Assembly (NCBI GenBank): GCA_964537955.1
Contig: CAZICY010000014.1
Span: 1 to 41,757 of the forward strand
From: Mxb001 sp964537955
GTDB lineage: Bacteria > Actinomycetota > Actinomycetes > S36-B12
Reading direction: 5' to 3'
DNA length: 41,757 bases
Both the position numbers and the translations under genes were made by a program. Below are positions 1 through 7,651 of the stretch, piece by piece. Position 1 is the first letter of the stretch. Each line of letters begins with the position of its first letter. The notes beneath the pieces were generated by a model that made no database searches, was not told the origin of the DNA, and saw only the letters and a program-made list of their open reading frames with translations.

Positions 1-1831
1 CGCCGGTGTCCTCCTGGATCTGGTTGATGATCTTGCCCTTCGGCCCGATCACCTCACCGATCTTGTCCACCGGGATGTTGACCGTGATGATCCGCGGTGC
101 GTAGAGCGACATCTCACCCGGAGCTTCGATGGCCTCGCCCATGACGTCGAGGATCGTCAGCCGAGCCTCGTGAGCCTGATCAAGAGCATCCGCGAGCACC
201 GAGGCCGGGATCCCGTCCAGCTTGGTGTCCAGCTGCAGGGCGGTGATGAAGTCCTTCGTGCCGGCCACCTTGAAGTCCATGTCGCCGAAGGCATCCTCGG
301 CGCCGAGGATGTCGGTGATGGCGACGTACTCGGTCTTGCCATCGACGTCACCGCTGATGAGACCCATGGCGATGCCGGCAACGGGTGCCTTGAGGGGCAC
401 GCCCGCGGCCATGAGCGACATCGTGCTCGCGCAGACCGAGCCCATCGACGTGGAGCCATTGGAGCCCAGTGCCTCCGACACCTGTCGGATTGCGTAGGGG
501 AACTCTTCGCGCGAGGGGAGCACCGGAAGGAGTGCGCGCTCGGCGAGAGCACCGTGGCCGATCTCGCGACGCTTGGGCGAGCCAACTCGGCCCGTCTCGC
601 CAGTGGAGTACGGCGGGAAGTTGTAGTTGTGCATGTAGCGCTTGCGGTTGTCAGGCGACAGCGTGTCGAGCCACTGCTCAAGCTTGAGCATGTTGAGCGT
701 GGTGACACCCAGGATCTGCGTCTCGCCGCGCTCGAAGAGCGCTGAGCCGTGCACCCGCGGGATCACATCGACCTCGGCCGCGAGCACGCGGATATCGCGG
801 GGACCGCGTCCGTCGATGCGCACCTTGTCGCGCAGAACGCGCTCACGCACGCTCTTCTTGGTCACGCTGCGCAGCGCCGCGCTGATCTCCTTGTCACGGC
901 CCTCGAAACGACCCGAGAGGGAGGCGACGACATCGGCCTTGATGGCATCGAGCGCATCCTCGCGCTCCGCCTTGCCCACGATCGTGAGGGCCTTGGCCAC
1001 CCGATCCGCAGCGATCTCCGAGACGGCGTCGTAGACGTCGTCCTGGTAGTCGAGGAAGACAGGGAAGGAGCCCACGGGCTTCGCGGCAGCATTGGCGAGC
1101 TGCTGCTGTGCCTCGCACAGGGCCTTGATGAACGGCTTGGCGGCCTCGAGTCCGGAGGCGACCACGGACTCGGTCGGCGCGGTCGCTCCGCTCGCGACGA
1201 GATCGATCGTGCCGGTCGTGGCCTCGGCCTCAACCATCATGATCGCGACGTCGTCGCCGACGATGCGGCCAGCGACCACCATGTCGAAGATCGCGCGCTC
1301 GAGGTCGGAGTGACGCGGGAAGGCCACCCACTGGCCGTCGATGAGCGCGACGCGCACGCCACCGATGGGGCCAGAGAAAGGCAGACCGGCGATCTGCGTC
1401 GACGCAGACGCCGCGTTGATCGCGAGCACGTCGTAGAGATCATCGGGATTGAGCGCCAGCACCGTCACGACGATCTGGATCTCATTGCGCAGGCCCTTGA
1501 CGAAGGACGGGCGCAGCGGTCGGTCGATGAGGCGGCAGGTGAGGATCGCATCCTCGGTGGGACGCCCCTCGCGACGGAAGAACGAGCCGGGGATTCGGCC
1601 GACTGAATACATCCGCTCCTCGACGTCGACCGTGAGCGGGAAGAAGTCGAAGTGCTCCTTGGGCTGCTTCGACGCGGTGGTGGCGCTGAGCACCATGGTG
1701 TCGTCGTCGAGGAAAGCGGCGACGCTGCCGGCGGCCTGGCGGGCCAGGCGGCCGGTCTCGAAACGGACGGTGCGGGTGCCGAAGCTGCCGTTGTCGAGCA
1801 CGGCCTCGGCTGTGGTGAGGGAACCCTCCAC
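1..1831 (-). CDS. pnp: Polyribonucleotide nucleotidyltransferase (PNPase), 3' part cut by window edge
   Basis: PNPase degrades RNA 3' to 5' by phosphorolysis and is a trimeric cytoplasmic exonuclease. About 610 codons are visible: first RNase PH domain with FFRREGRPTE at about residues 84-93, the helical linker, the second RNase PH domain (including SPKRREIGHGALAERAL and GSNGSTSMGSVC), and the start of the KH domain (IPVDKIGEVIGPKGK). The end of KH and the S1 domain lie beyond base 1. I chose the GTG at 1831 because AAGGAG (1838-1843) lies 6 nt upstream and the sequence begins in register with other PNPases. It lies downstream of rpsO in the same direction, as in most bacteria. Confidence 0.97.
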   Translation of the reverse strand, partial: MEGSLTTAEAVLDNGSFGTRTVRFETGRLARQAAGSVAAFLDDDTMVLSATTASKQPKEHFDFFPLTVDVEERMYSVGRIPGSFFRREGRPTEDAILTCRLIDRPLRPSFVKGLRNEIQIVVTVLALNPDDLYDVLAINAASASTQIAGLPFSGPIGGVRVALIDGQWVAFPRHSDLERAIFDMVVAGRIVGDDVAIMMVEAEATTGTIDLVASGATAPTESVVASGLEAAKPFIKALCEAQQQLANAAAKPVGSFPVFLDYQDDVYDAVSEIAADRVAKALTIVGKAEREDALDAIKADVVASLSGRFEGRDKEISAALRSVTKKSVRERVLRDKVRIDGRGPRDIRVLAAEVDVIPRVHGSALFERGETQILGVTTLNMLKLEQWLDTLSPDNRKRYMHNYNFPPYSTGETGRVGSPKRREIGHGALAERALLPVLPSREEFPYAIRQVSEALGSNGSTSMGSVCASTMSLMAAGVPLKAPVAGIAMGLISGDVDGKTEYVAITDILGAEDAFGDMDFKVAGTKDFITALQLDTKLDGIPASVLADALDQAHEARLTILDVMGEAIEAPGEMSLYAPRIITVNIPVDKIGEVIGPKGKIINQIQEDTG

Positions 1832-1961
1832 GGGTAACTCCTTCAGGGCTGCGGTCGGATGCGACCGGACGCGCGCCGTCATGATCGCCTGGATGCGCGA
1901 CCGGTCGGTCACGTCCATCGCAGGGAGCGCCCTATGGGGAGCCGGTCTTCGATCGAGGCCG

Positions 1962-1979
1962 CCGGGTCCATCGACCCGG
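1962..1979 (-). other. Hairpin in pnp leader with GATG loop
   Basis: Perfect 7-bp stem (CCGGGTC/GACCCGG) around a 4-nt loop that reads GATG on the minus strand. The hairpin at 2050-2065 has the same loop. Possible RNA processing or protein-binding site in the pnp leader. Confidence 0.45.
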
Positions 1980-2049
1980 GAGCCACTACCGAGGACCGAC
2001 CGATCGTGGGCGGCGCGGCATCGTGTGAGTGATGACTATTCAGTTGTGA

Positions 2050-2065
2050 CGGGCCCATCGGCCCG
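2050..2065 (-). other. Hairpin downstream of rpsO with GATG loop
   Basis: Perfect 6-bp stem (CGGGCC/GGCCCG) around a loop reading GATG on the minus strand, directly after the duplicated rpsO-end hairpin. It may act with that hairpin as part of a terminator or processing structure between rpsO and pnp. Confidence 0.45.
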
Positions 2066-2124
2066 CATGCGGATCCGTCAGCGACGGATCCCCTTCTCAT
2101 GCGGATCCGTCAGCGACGGATCCC
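2066..2124 (-). repeat. Tandem duplication of the rpsO 3' end (27 nt identical, period 32)
   Basis: Bases 2066-2092 and 2098-2124 are identical over 27 nt. The right-hand copy is the true end of rpsO and contains the last codons and the stop. The left-hand copy lies downstream of the gene. Each copy carries a 9-bp perfect stem (GGATCCGTC/GACGGATCC) with a 3-nt loop. The TGA stop of rpsO lies across the loop and stem. The same arrangement, with the same 32-nt period, is found at the end of dxr (30711-30774). Confidence 0.85.
2071..2091 (-). terminator. Hairpin downstream of rpsO (duplicate copy)
   Basis: 9-bp perfect stem, 3-nt loop. An identical hairpin at 2103-2123 contains the rpsO stop codon. 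There is no T-tract, which is common for actinobacterial hairpins, so termination versus RNA stabilisation or processing cannot be decided from sequence. Confidence 0.5.
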
Positions 2125-2379
2125 GAGCCGCTCGATGATCGAGCGGTAGCGCGCGATGTCCGTGCGCTGGAGGTACTGGAGGAGGCGTCGGCGCTGGCCG
2201 ACCAGGATGAGCAGGCCACGGCGCGAGTGGTGGTCGTGCTTGTGGCTCTTCAGGTGCTCGGTGAGGTCGCTGATGCGACGCGTGAGCATGGCGATCTGGA
2301 CCTCGGGGCTGCCGGTGTCCTCAGGCGATGAGCCGTACTCGGAGATGATCTGCTTCTTGGTGGCGCTATCCAGCGACAT
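2110..2379 (-). CDS. rpsO: 30S ribosomal protein S15
   Basis: Primary 16S rRNA-binding protein of the small subunit platform. At 89 residues it has the exact usual length. It shows the family signature TGSPEVQIAMLTRRI (about residues 22-36) and HKHDHHSRRGLL (about 46-57) and ends with a basic RLGIRR tail. The ATG at 2379 is preceded by a GAGAGG-type ribosome binding site. It sits between ribF and pnp as usual. The stop codon is inside a 9-bp hairpin, and the whole gene end is duplicated downstream. Confidence 0.98.
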   Translation of the reverse strand: MSLDSATKKQIISEYGSSPEDTGSPEVQIAMLTRRISDLTEHLKSHKHDHHSRRGLLILVGQRRRLLQYLQRTDIARYRSIIERLGIRR

Positions 2380-2429
2380 GATGTCCTCTCGGGCGCGTCG
2401 GTCGCCTCGGCCTTGAGCCAGCAGGCGGT

Positions 2430-2444
2430 GACCCCGGCGGGGTC
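2430..2444 (-). terminator. Possible ribF terminator or rpsO leader hairpin
   Basis: Perfect 6-bp stem (GACCCC/GGGGTC) with a 3-nt loop in the 113-nt gap between ribF and rpsO. No T-tract follows. It may end ribF transcription or sit in the rpsO leader. Confidence 0.35.
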
Positions 2445-2492
2445 GTCACGAGTCCCCGGGCGCCCGCCCTAGGACCGTCGGGGCCAAGGGTA

Positions 2493-3398
2493 TCAGCCGC
2501 TGAGGGCTGCCTGAGCGGCGGCGACGTCCCGGGCCATCTGCTCCACGAGGTCGTCCACGGAGGCGAAGACCTGCTGGCCGCGCAGCCGCGCGACGAGGTC
2601 CACGCCCACGAAGGCGCCGTAGATGTCCAGGTCATCGCGCCCGATCGCATAGGCCTCGACCCGGCGGTCCTGGCCGGCGAACTGGGGATTGGTCCCGATC
2701 GAGACGGCCGCGGGGAGTCTCTCGTCGCCCACGATGAGCCAGCCGGCGTAGACACCGTCGGGAGGCAGCGCCATGTCGGGTGCCACATCGACATTGGCCG
2801 TCGGGTAGCCAAGCTCGCGGCCACGCTGGTCGCCTCGCACGACGACGCCCTCCACGCGGTGGGGCCTGCCGAGCATCGCGGACGCCAAGCGCAGGTCGCC
2901 CTCCGCGATGCTCTCGCGGATCCGGGTAGACGACCAAGCGCCATCGGAATCGCCGGGGACCGTCTCGGCGACCAACGGAATCGTCTGCACGTCGAAGCCG
3001 AGGGCGCGCCCGAGATCGGTGAGCATCTGCGTATCACCCGCAGCGCGGGCGCCAAACCGGAAGTTGTCGCCCACGATCACCGCGTCCGCGGCGATCGATG
3101 GGTCCTCGCGCAGCATCTGAGCGAATTCCTCGGGACTGCGCGATGCCAGCTCCGGGGTGAAGTGCAAGACCACGACCTCATCGGCGCCGGCGTCGCGCAG
3201 CAATGCGACTCGACGCTCGACCGACGTGAGCCGCGCCGGGGCACGGTCGGGACGCAGCACCGCTGCAGGATGAGGATCGAAGGTCACGGCCACGACTCGA
3301 GCGTCGTCGCCCTCGCCAGCGCGCTCACGGGCCCGCTGGACCAGGGCCCGATGGCCGCCATGGACGCCGTCGAAGTTGCCAATGATCGCGACGCGCAC
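2493..3398 (-). CDS. ribF: Bifunctional riboflavin kinase / FMN adenylyltransferase
   Basis: Makes FMN from riboflavin and then FAD from FMN in the cytoplasm. The N-terminal adenylyltransferase part shows IGNFDGVHGGH and later SSTRIRE. The C-terminal riboflavin kinase part shows RGRELGYPTANV and then DGVYAG. I prefer the GTG at 3398, which starts directly at VRVAIIGNFDG. The frame stays open to a TTG at 3467, but that start has no ribosome binding site and nearly reaches the divergent sulfotransferase gene. In most actinobacteria truB lies next to ribF. Here about 13 kb of glycan genes separate the two. Confidence 0.93.
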   Translation of the reverse strand: MRVAIIGNFDGVHGGHRALVQRARERAGEGDDARVVAVTFDPHPAAVLRPDRAPARLTSVERRVALLRDAGADEVVVLHFTPELASRSPEEFAQMLREDPSIAADAVIVGDNFRFGARAAGDTQMLTDLGRALGFDVQTIPLVAETVPGDSDGAWSSTRIRESIAEGDLRLASAMLGRPHRVEGVVVRGDQRGRELGYPTANVDVAPDMALPPDGVYAGWLIVGDERLPAAVSIGTNPQFAGQDRRVEAYAIGRDDLDIYGAFVGVDLVARLRGQQVFASVDDLVEQMARDVAAAQAALSG

Positions 3399-3478
3399 GT
3401 GCGAAGCCTGCCACGCGACCCTCGCGTGCGAGGATGTGACCTCCGGGCGCCCGGGCGCCCCGGTCAACGGGAGACCAT

Positions 3479-4561
3479 GTGGCGGATCGCCTGCTGCTGC
3501 ACATCGGCACGCAGAAGTCGGGTACGACGTACCTCCAGCGGGTGCTCGCGCGCCTGTCCGGAGAGCTCAAGCGCGACGGGGTCCTCTATCCGACGCGACT
3601 CCAGGGCCGCCGGGAGATCTACAACCACGAGGCCGCCGCCTACGGCCTGCTCGGCACCGCATCGTTCCCCTGGGTCGCGCCCGCGCGCGCCGAGGGACAG
3701 GCGGGCGCCTGGGAGCGGCTGCGGCGCAAGGTCCAGGAGTGGGACGGCACCGCTATCGTGTCGGGAGAGGCCTTCTCGGTCATCGATCCACGCGCCGCCC
3801 GCCAGCTCGTCGAGTCGCTCGGGGTCCCGCACACGCACGTCGTGATCACTGCGCGCGACCTGGGTCGCGTGCTGCCCAGCTCCTGGCAGCAGCACATCCG
3901 CAACGGGCGATCCACCAGCTTCGCGACCTACCTGCAGCAGCAGGCGGACCGGCGGGGCGAGGGCTCCGCCCGCGACCTCGCGCGGCGCTGGAACGACGAT
4001 CCGGACCAGACCTTCTGGCGTGCCTACGCCATCGGCGGCCTCGTCGAGCGCTGGGCGCCGCTCGCGCGCACGGTGAGCGTCGTGACGGTGCCTCGACGCG
4101 GGGCGGCTCCCGACGAGCTCTGGCACCGCTTCCGCCGCGCTCTCGACCTCGGTCCGGTGCTGCCTGAGACACCACCGGCCCTGGACGACCTCGAGGCCAA
4201 CGTCGGCCTGACCGAGCCCGAGGTGCTGGTGCTCGCGGCGCTCAACCGCCAGGTGGACGCCACCAAGGCCGACAGCCCGGCCATGCGGGCCCTGCGAGCG
4301 CGCATCGTCCGCGACGCCTTCGCCACTCGCTCCGATCGAGGCTCCCCCGTGCGCATCCCGGACTCCTGGGTGCCACGCGTCACCGACTGGGCGGCCGACG
4401 ACCTCAGCGTGCTGCGCTCGACATCGGCCATCCTCGTGGGACCGGAGTCCGACCTGGTAGTTGAGCCTCCCGCCGGCCCCGCAGGTGACGGGCCGCGAGC
4501 CGACGATGTCGCCCGAGCCGCGGGGGCGGCGCTGGCGTATCTCGCCGGCCCCGCCACCTAG
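3479..4561 (+). CDS. Sulfotransferase family protein (cytosolic, 360 aa)
   Basis: Predicted to transfer sulfate from PAPS to a glycan or lipid hydroxyl. The 5'-phosphosulfate loop is IGTQKSGTTYLQ (residues 9-20). The 3'-phosphate-binding element is VVITARDLGRVLPSSW (121-136), with the expected Arg and Ser. I see no signal peptide or membrane segment. It starts with GTG and lies 9 nt upstream of a second, dissimilar sulfotransferase, so the two are probably co-transcribed. The acceptor cannot be read from sequence. The neighbouring glycan assembly and export genes suggest a surface polysaccharide or one of its precursors. Confidence 0.85.
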   Translation: MADRLLLHIGTQKSGTTYLQRVLARLSGELKRDGVLYPTRLQGRREIYNHEAAAYGLLGTASFPWVAPARAEGQAGAWERLRRKVQEWDGTAIVSGEAFSVIDPRAARQLVESLGVPHTHVVITARDLGRVLPSSWQQHIRNGRSTSFATYLQQQADRRGEGSARDLARRWNDDPDQTFWRAYAIGGLVERWAPLARTVSVVTVPRRGAAPDELWHRFRRALDLGPVLPETPPALDDLEANVGLTEPEVLVLAALNRQVDATKADSPAMRALRARIVRDAFATRSDRGSPVRIPDSWVPRVTDWAADDLSVLRSTSAILVGPESDLVVEPPAGPAGDGPRADDVARAAGAALAYLAGPAT

Positions 4562-4570
4562 ACTGCCGAC

Positions 4571-5533
4571 GTGCTCGTCCTCGTCTGCGGTATGCACCGC
4601 TCCGGATCCACCCTGGTCTGGCAGATCGCGCGCCAGCTCCTCGACGGATCACCCGGATTGCGCAACCCCCGGGGCGTGTCCACCGAGGAATACCCGGCCG
4701 CCGCGGCGGATCCGGGCGACCTGCTCATGGCCAAGGTGCACTTCCGCCCGGCTCTGGACCGCGGCGACTTCCCCGATGACGGCGCCCGCTACCTCTACAC
4801 CTACCGCGATCCGCGCGACGTCGTCGCCTCGCTCTATCGCAAGGGCCGCTACAAGCCCGACGATCCCGAGCGAGGAGCCCGACCGAGCCGGCTCATCGTG
4901 CGTCGTGAGCTGCGCGGCGACGAGTTCTGGACCTCCAAGTCCGACGTGTGGATCGGGCGCTACGAGGACTTCCGCGACGACGTGCCCGGCCTCGTGCGCG
5001 CTCTTGCGGCCTATCTGGAGGTGTCGGCGGACGAGGCCCGCGTGGACGAGATCGTCCGAGCAGTCGACCTCGCCGCCCAGGAGGAGCGGGCCAAGGCGGC
5101 CCGAGAGCACGGCGTCGACGACGACCTGCGGGTGACCTCCAACCACATCACCGACGGCCGCGAGGGCGCATGGCGCGACACCCTCACCTCCGAGGAGCTC
5201 GTCGCCATCGAGGCGGAGAGTGCGCGCTGGCTCGTCGAGCACGGATACGACGTCGAGACCGAAGTGGGCCGCCGCAAGACGACCGACCTGCGGGAGGCTG
5301 CGGACGCTCCGGTCCGCCCCGCGCCGGCTGCCGCGCGCCGCGCCGGGCGCGAGCGCTGGGCCCTGCCGCTGCTCGTCCTCGCCGTCGCGCTGGGGATCGC
5401 CGGTGCCATCGCCGCGCTCACCCTGCCCGCGCTGTCGATCCTCCCCTGGGCCGCGGCCCTCGCCGCCGGCATCGTGGGCGGCTACCTGTGGGGTCGGGAC
5501 GGCCGCTCCCTCCGGCCGCGCCGGCGACGCTGA
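4571..5533 (+). CDS. Sulfotransferase with C-terminal membrane anchor (320 aa)
   Basis: The PAPS-binding loop GMHRSGST is at residues 7-14 and the 3'-phosphate motif YRDPRDVVASLYR at 78-90, as in the Sulfotransfer_1 type. The catalytic module ends near residue 255. A hydrophobic pair follows (about 263-285 and 291-307) and then a basic tail RPRRRR, so the protein should be tethered to the inner face of the membrane. The GTG start follows the previous stop by 9 nt. It resembles the upstream sulfotransferase only in the cofactor motifs, so this is not a simple tandem duplication. Membrane tethering would suit a lipid-linked or emerging glycan substrate. Confidence 0.85.
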   Translation: MLVLVCGMHRSGSTLVWQIARQLLDGSPGLRNPRGVSTEEYPAAAADPGDLLMAKVHFRPALDRGDFPDDGARYLYTYRDPRDVVASLYRKGRYKPDDPERGARPSRLIVRRELRGDEFWTSKSDVWIGRYEDFRDDVPGLVRALAAYLEVSADEARVDEIVRAVDLAAQEERAKAAREHGVDDDLRVTSNHITDGREGAWRDTLTSEELVAIEAESARWLVEHGYDVETEVGRRKTTDLREAADAPVRPAPAAARRAGRERWALPLLVLAVALGIAGAIAALTLPALSILPWAAALAAGIVGGYLWGRDGRSLRPRRRR

Positions 5534-5643
5534 CATGGCGGGCCACCCCGGGATCCCGGACGCGGAAGCGGTGGCCTCGAGCGCGGGCGCCGCCCTAGCG
5601 CTCGCACTGCGCGGCAGACGGGACCGCGGCGAGGAGTGAGCGG

Positions 5644-6723
5644 TCAGTCTCGCGCCCACTCCTCCAGCTGACGGACGAACGCCGGCCCATCGACCGCCCA
5701 GTCGGCGTGCGTCCGCACCCAGGCACGGCCCGCATCGGCCATCGCCTGACGGCCCTGGTCATCCTCGTCGAGGGCGAGCACCGCCTCGCACGCCATGTCC
5801 GCGCTCTCGAACGGGACGATGACACCCGCCCCGGTGCTGTCGGCGAGCTCTCTCGCGAGCGGCAGCGGCGTGGAGACGAAGGGAACCCCGCGGGACAGGT
5901 ACTCGAGGAGCTTCGTCGGCATGGAGTGCCGGTAGTTCGCCTCGTCATGGAGCAGCGACACCCCGACGGTCGCGCCCTCGATGCGCGCGAGCGCCTCGGC
6001 GTTCGGCAGGAAGCCTCGCCAATCGATCCACCTGGCCTCGCTGGCGCGCGCGATCTCGGCGGCCACCTCCGGGTCCGCGTTGCCGATCACCTCCAGGACC
6101 ACGCCGCGCGAGGCGAGCGCACGTCCGAGCCGGACCAGATCGCGCGCGCCGCGCGCCCGCGTGAGGCGACCCACGTAGATCGCGCGGCCCCGCCGAGTCG
6201 GCGCCACGCGATCGGGCACCACAGGGGTGTTGGGCACGACCGGATGCGCCTTCGCGAAGCGCGCGGCGTACGCCCGCTCGGCCAGGAGCAGGTGCCAGGC
6301 GCCTTCCGCCCGGCCCTCCATCCAGCGCGCCCCGGCCCCCACGGGCCCGACCAGCGGACGCGGCATCCACGGGCGCATGGAGAGCGCCGCCGCGGTGTCC
6401 TCGTGGACGTCCCACACGATCGCCGGGTGCGCGATGCCGGCCGCGGCCAACGCCGCATCGGGGCTGTGCAGGAGCACCACGTCGTGCCGTGGCGCTTCGC
6501 GGCGCAGGACTCGCCTCGCGTGCCTCACGGCAGCGAGCCGCCTGCGCCCTGCGCTGCGAGGGATGTCCAGGGCACGCACGCCCGCGCGGGGCTGGGCGCC
6601 GCAGGCGGAGAAGGGGGCCGCCTGGGTCACCTCGTGGCCGGCATCCAGGAGCGCGCCGATCTGCCTCTCCGCGATGCGCGCGTCACGGGGGTCGTGCACG
6701 GGGCACACCACCAGCACGCGCAC
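5644..6723 (-). CDS. Glycosyltransferase family 4 (359 aa)
   Basis: Retaining GT-B glycosyltransferase, cytoplasmic, probably adding a sugar to the glycan exported by the adjacent ABC transporter. The N-terminal Rossmann half begins VRVLVVCPVHDPRDARIAERQ. IYVGRLTRARG (about 182-192) opens the nucleotide-sugar domain. The GT4 donor-binding region is SMPTKLLEYLSRGVPFVST (267-285), including the conserved Glu. The frame is open further upstream into the ABC gene, but the GTG at 6723 is the sensible start: the ATPase stop TGA is separated from it by one base (TGAcGTG), which implies coupled translation. Donor and acceptor are unknown. Confidence 0.88.
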   Translation of the reverse strand: MRVLVVCPVHDPRDARIAERQIGALLDAGHEVTQAAPFSACGAQPRAGVRALDIPRSAGRRRLAAVRHARRVLRREAPRHDVVLLHSPDAALAAAGIAHPAIVWDVHEDTAAALSMRPWMPRPLVGPVGAGARWMEGRAEGAWHLLLAERAYAARFAKAHPVVPNTPVVPDRVAPTRRGRAIYVGRLTRARGARDLVRLGRALASRGVVLEVIGNADPEVAAEIARASEARWIDWRGFLPNAEALARIEGATVGVSLLHDEANYRHSMPTKLLEYLSRGVPFVSTPLPLARELADSTGAGVIVPFESADMACEAVLALDEDDQGRQAMADAGRAWVRTHADWAVDGPAFVRQLEEWARD

Positions 6724-6724
6724 G

Positions 6725-7651
6725 TCAGTCCTGGTCCTGCTCGGCCGCGAGCTCGGCAAGGGCCTGCTCATTGGCCTCCTTGCGCTTGCGGCGGCGCTCG
6801 CGCAAGGCCTTCTTGCTCTGCAGGCCGTAGCGGGCTTCGTACTCCGGGACGACGTCATCAGGGTGACCGTCGGCGATGATCCGGCCCTGGTCGAGCCAGA
6901 GGACGCGATTGCACGCCGACCGGATCGCGCCCATCGAGTGGCTGACCAGGAAGATCGTGTCCGCGTCGTCGCGCAACTGCTGAATGCGCTGGCTACTGCG
7001 CTTGACGAACTCCCCATCGCCCGTGGACAGCGCCTCGTCGATCAGCAGGATCTCGTGGGTCACGGCCGAGGCGATCGCGAACTTCAGGCGCGCGGACATG
7101 CCCGAGGAGTAGGTGTTCATGGGCATGTGGATGGCGGAGCCGATGCCGCTGAACTCCACGACGGACGGGATGCGCTCGCGCACCTCGGCCGGGGTGAGCC
7201 CTAGGGCGAGCAGTCCGAGCTCCACGTTGCGCAGGCCGGACAGGGCCTGCATGAGGGCCGAGCTCACGCCGAGCATCGTCGGCTGGCCGTCTGCGTAGAC
7301 CGCGCCCTCGTTGGGCGGGAGGAGTCCGGCGATGGCGCGCATCAACGTGGACTTGCCGGCGCCGTTCTTGCCGATGACCCCGACGGCTTCCCCCTGGCGG
7401 GCGACGAAGCTCACTCCCCGCAGGGCATGCACCTCGCGCTTGGTCGAGACGGGCCTGCGGCTGCGCAGGCGCCGCCAGCGACTGGCGTGGGGATCCAGTG
7501 GCGCGTCGGGCGCCGTCCACACGCGATAGACGATGTGGAGGTCGTCGACGACGACCTTGATCGGGGCGTTCGGGTCGTTCGCCTTCGGCGGCTCGACATC
7601 CGAGAAGTCCGCGTCGTCGCTGAGGTCGAAGTCGTCGTCATCCTCGGCCAT
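6725..7651 (-). CDS. ABC transporter ATPase of polysaccharide exporter (Wzt/TagH type)
   Basis: Powers export of a lipid-linked polysaccharide together with the permease encoded just upstream. Walker A is GKNGAGKST (94-102), the ABC signature YSSGM (181-185), Walker B ILLIDEAL (201-208) and the His switch VSHS (236-239). The YSSGM signature and LLIDE are typical of Wzt/TagH. Two additions stand out: a very acidic N-terminus (AEDDDDFDLSDDADFSDVE) and a charged C-terminal tail rich in Lys, Arg and Glu. There is no C-terminal carbohydrate-recognition domain, so export need not depend on a chain-end cap. The ATG at 7651 overlaps the permease gene by 14 nt. Confidence 0.92.
   Translation of the reverse strand: MAEDDDDFDLSDDADFSDVEPPKANDPNAPIKVVVDDLHIVYRVWTAPDAPLDPHASRWRRLRSRRPVSTKREVHALRGVSFVARQGEAVGVIGKNGAGKSTLMRAIAGLLPPNEGAVYADGQPTMLGVSSALMQALSGLRNVELGLLALGLTPAEVRERIPSVVEFSGIGSAIHMPMNTYSSGMSARLKFAIASAVTHEILLIDEALSTGDGEFVKRSSQRIQQLRDDADTIFLVSHSMGAIRSACNRVLWLDQGRIIADGHPDDVVPEYEARYGLQSKKALRERRRKRKEANEQALAELAAEQDQD

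Larger units (their letters stand above)
1832..2109 (-). other. rpsO-pnp intergenic / pnp leader
   Basis: This 278-base stretch has no convincing gene. Read on the minus strand it holds, in order, the second copy of the rpsO end repeat with its hairpin, a second hairpin at 2050-2065, a short A+T-richer patch around 2030-2048, a third hairpin at 1962-1979, and the pnp ribosome binding site at 1838-1843. I see no clear -35/-10 pair, although the A+T patch is the most likely place for a pnp promoter. In enteric bacteria the pnp leader is a stem-loop processed by RNase III for autoregulation. A similar role here is only an inference. Confidence 0.6.

Noticed and set aside
5535..5639. 34-codon open frame one base after the anchored sulfotransferase stop
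   Set aside because: No ribosome binding site and no family resemblance; length is expected by chance in G+C-rich DNA.
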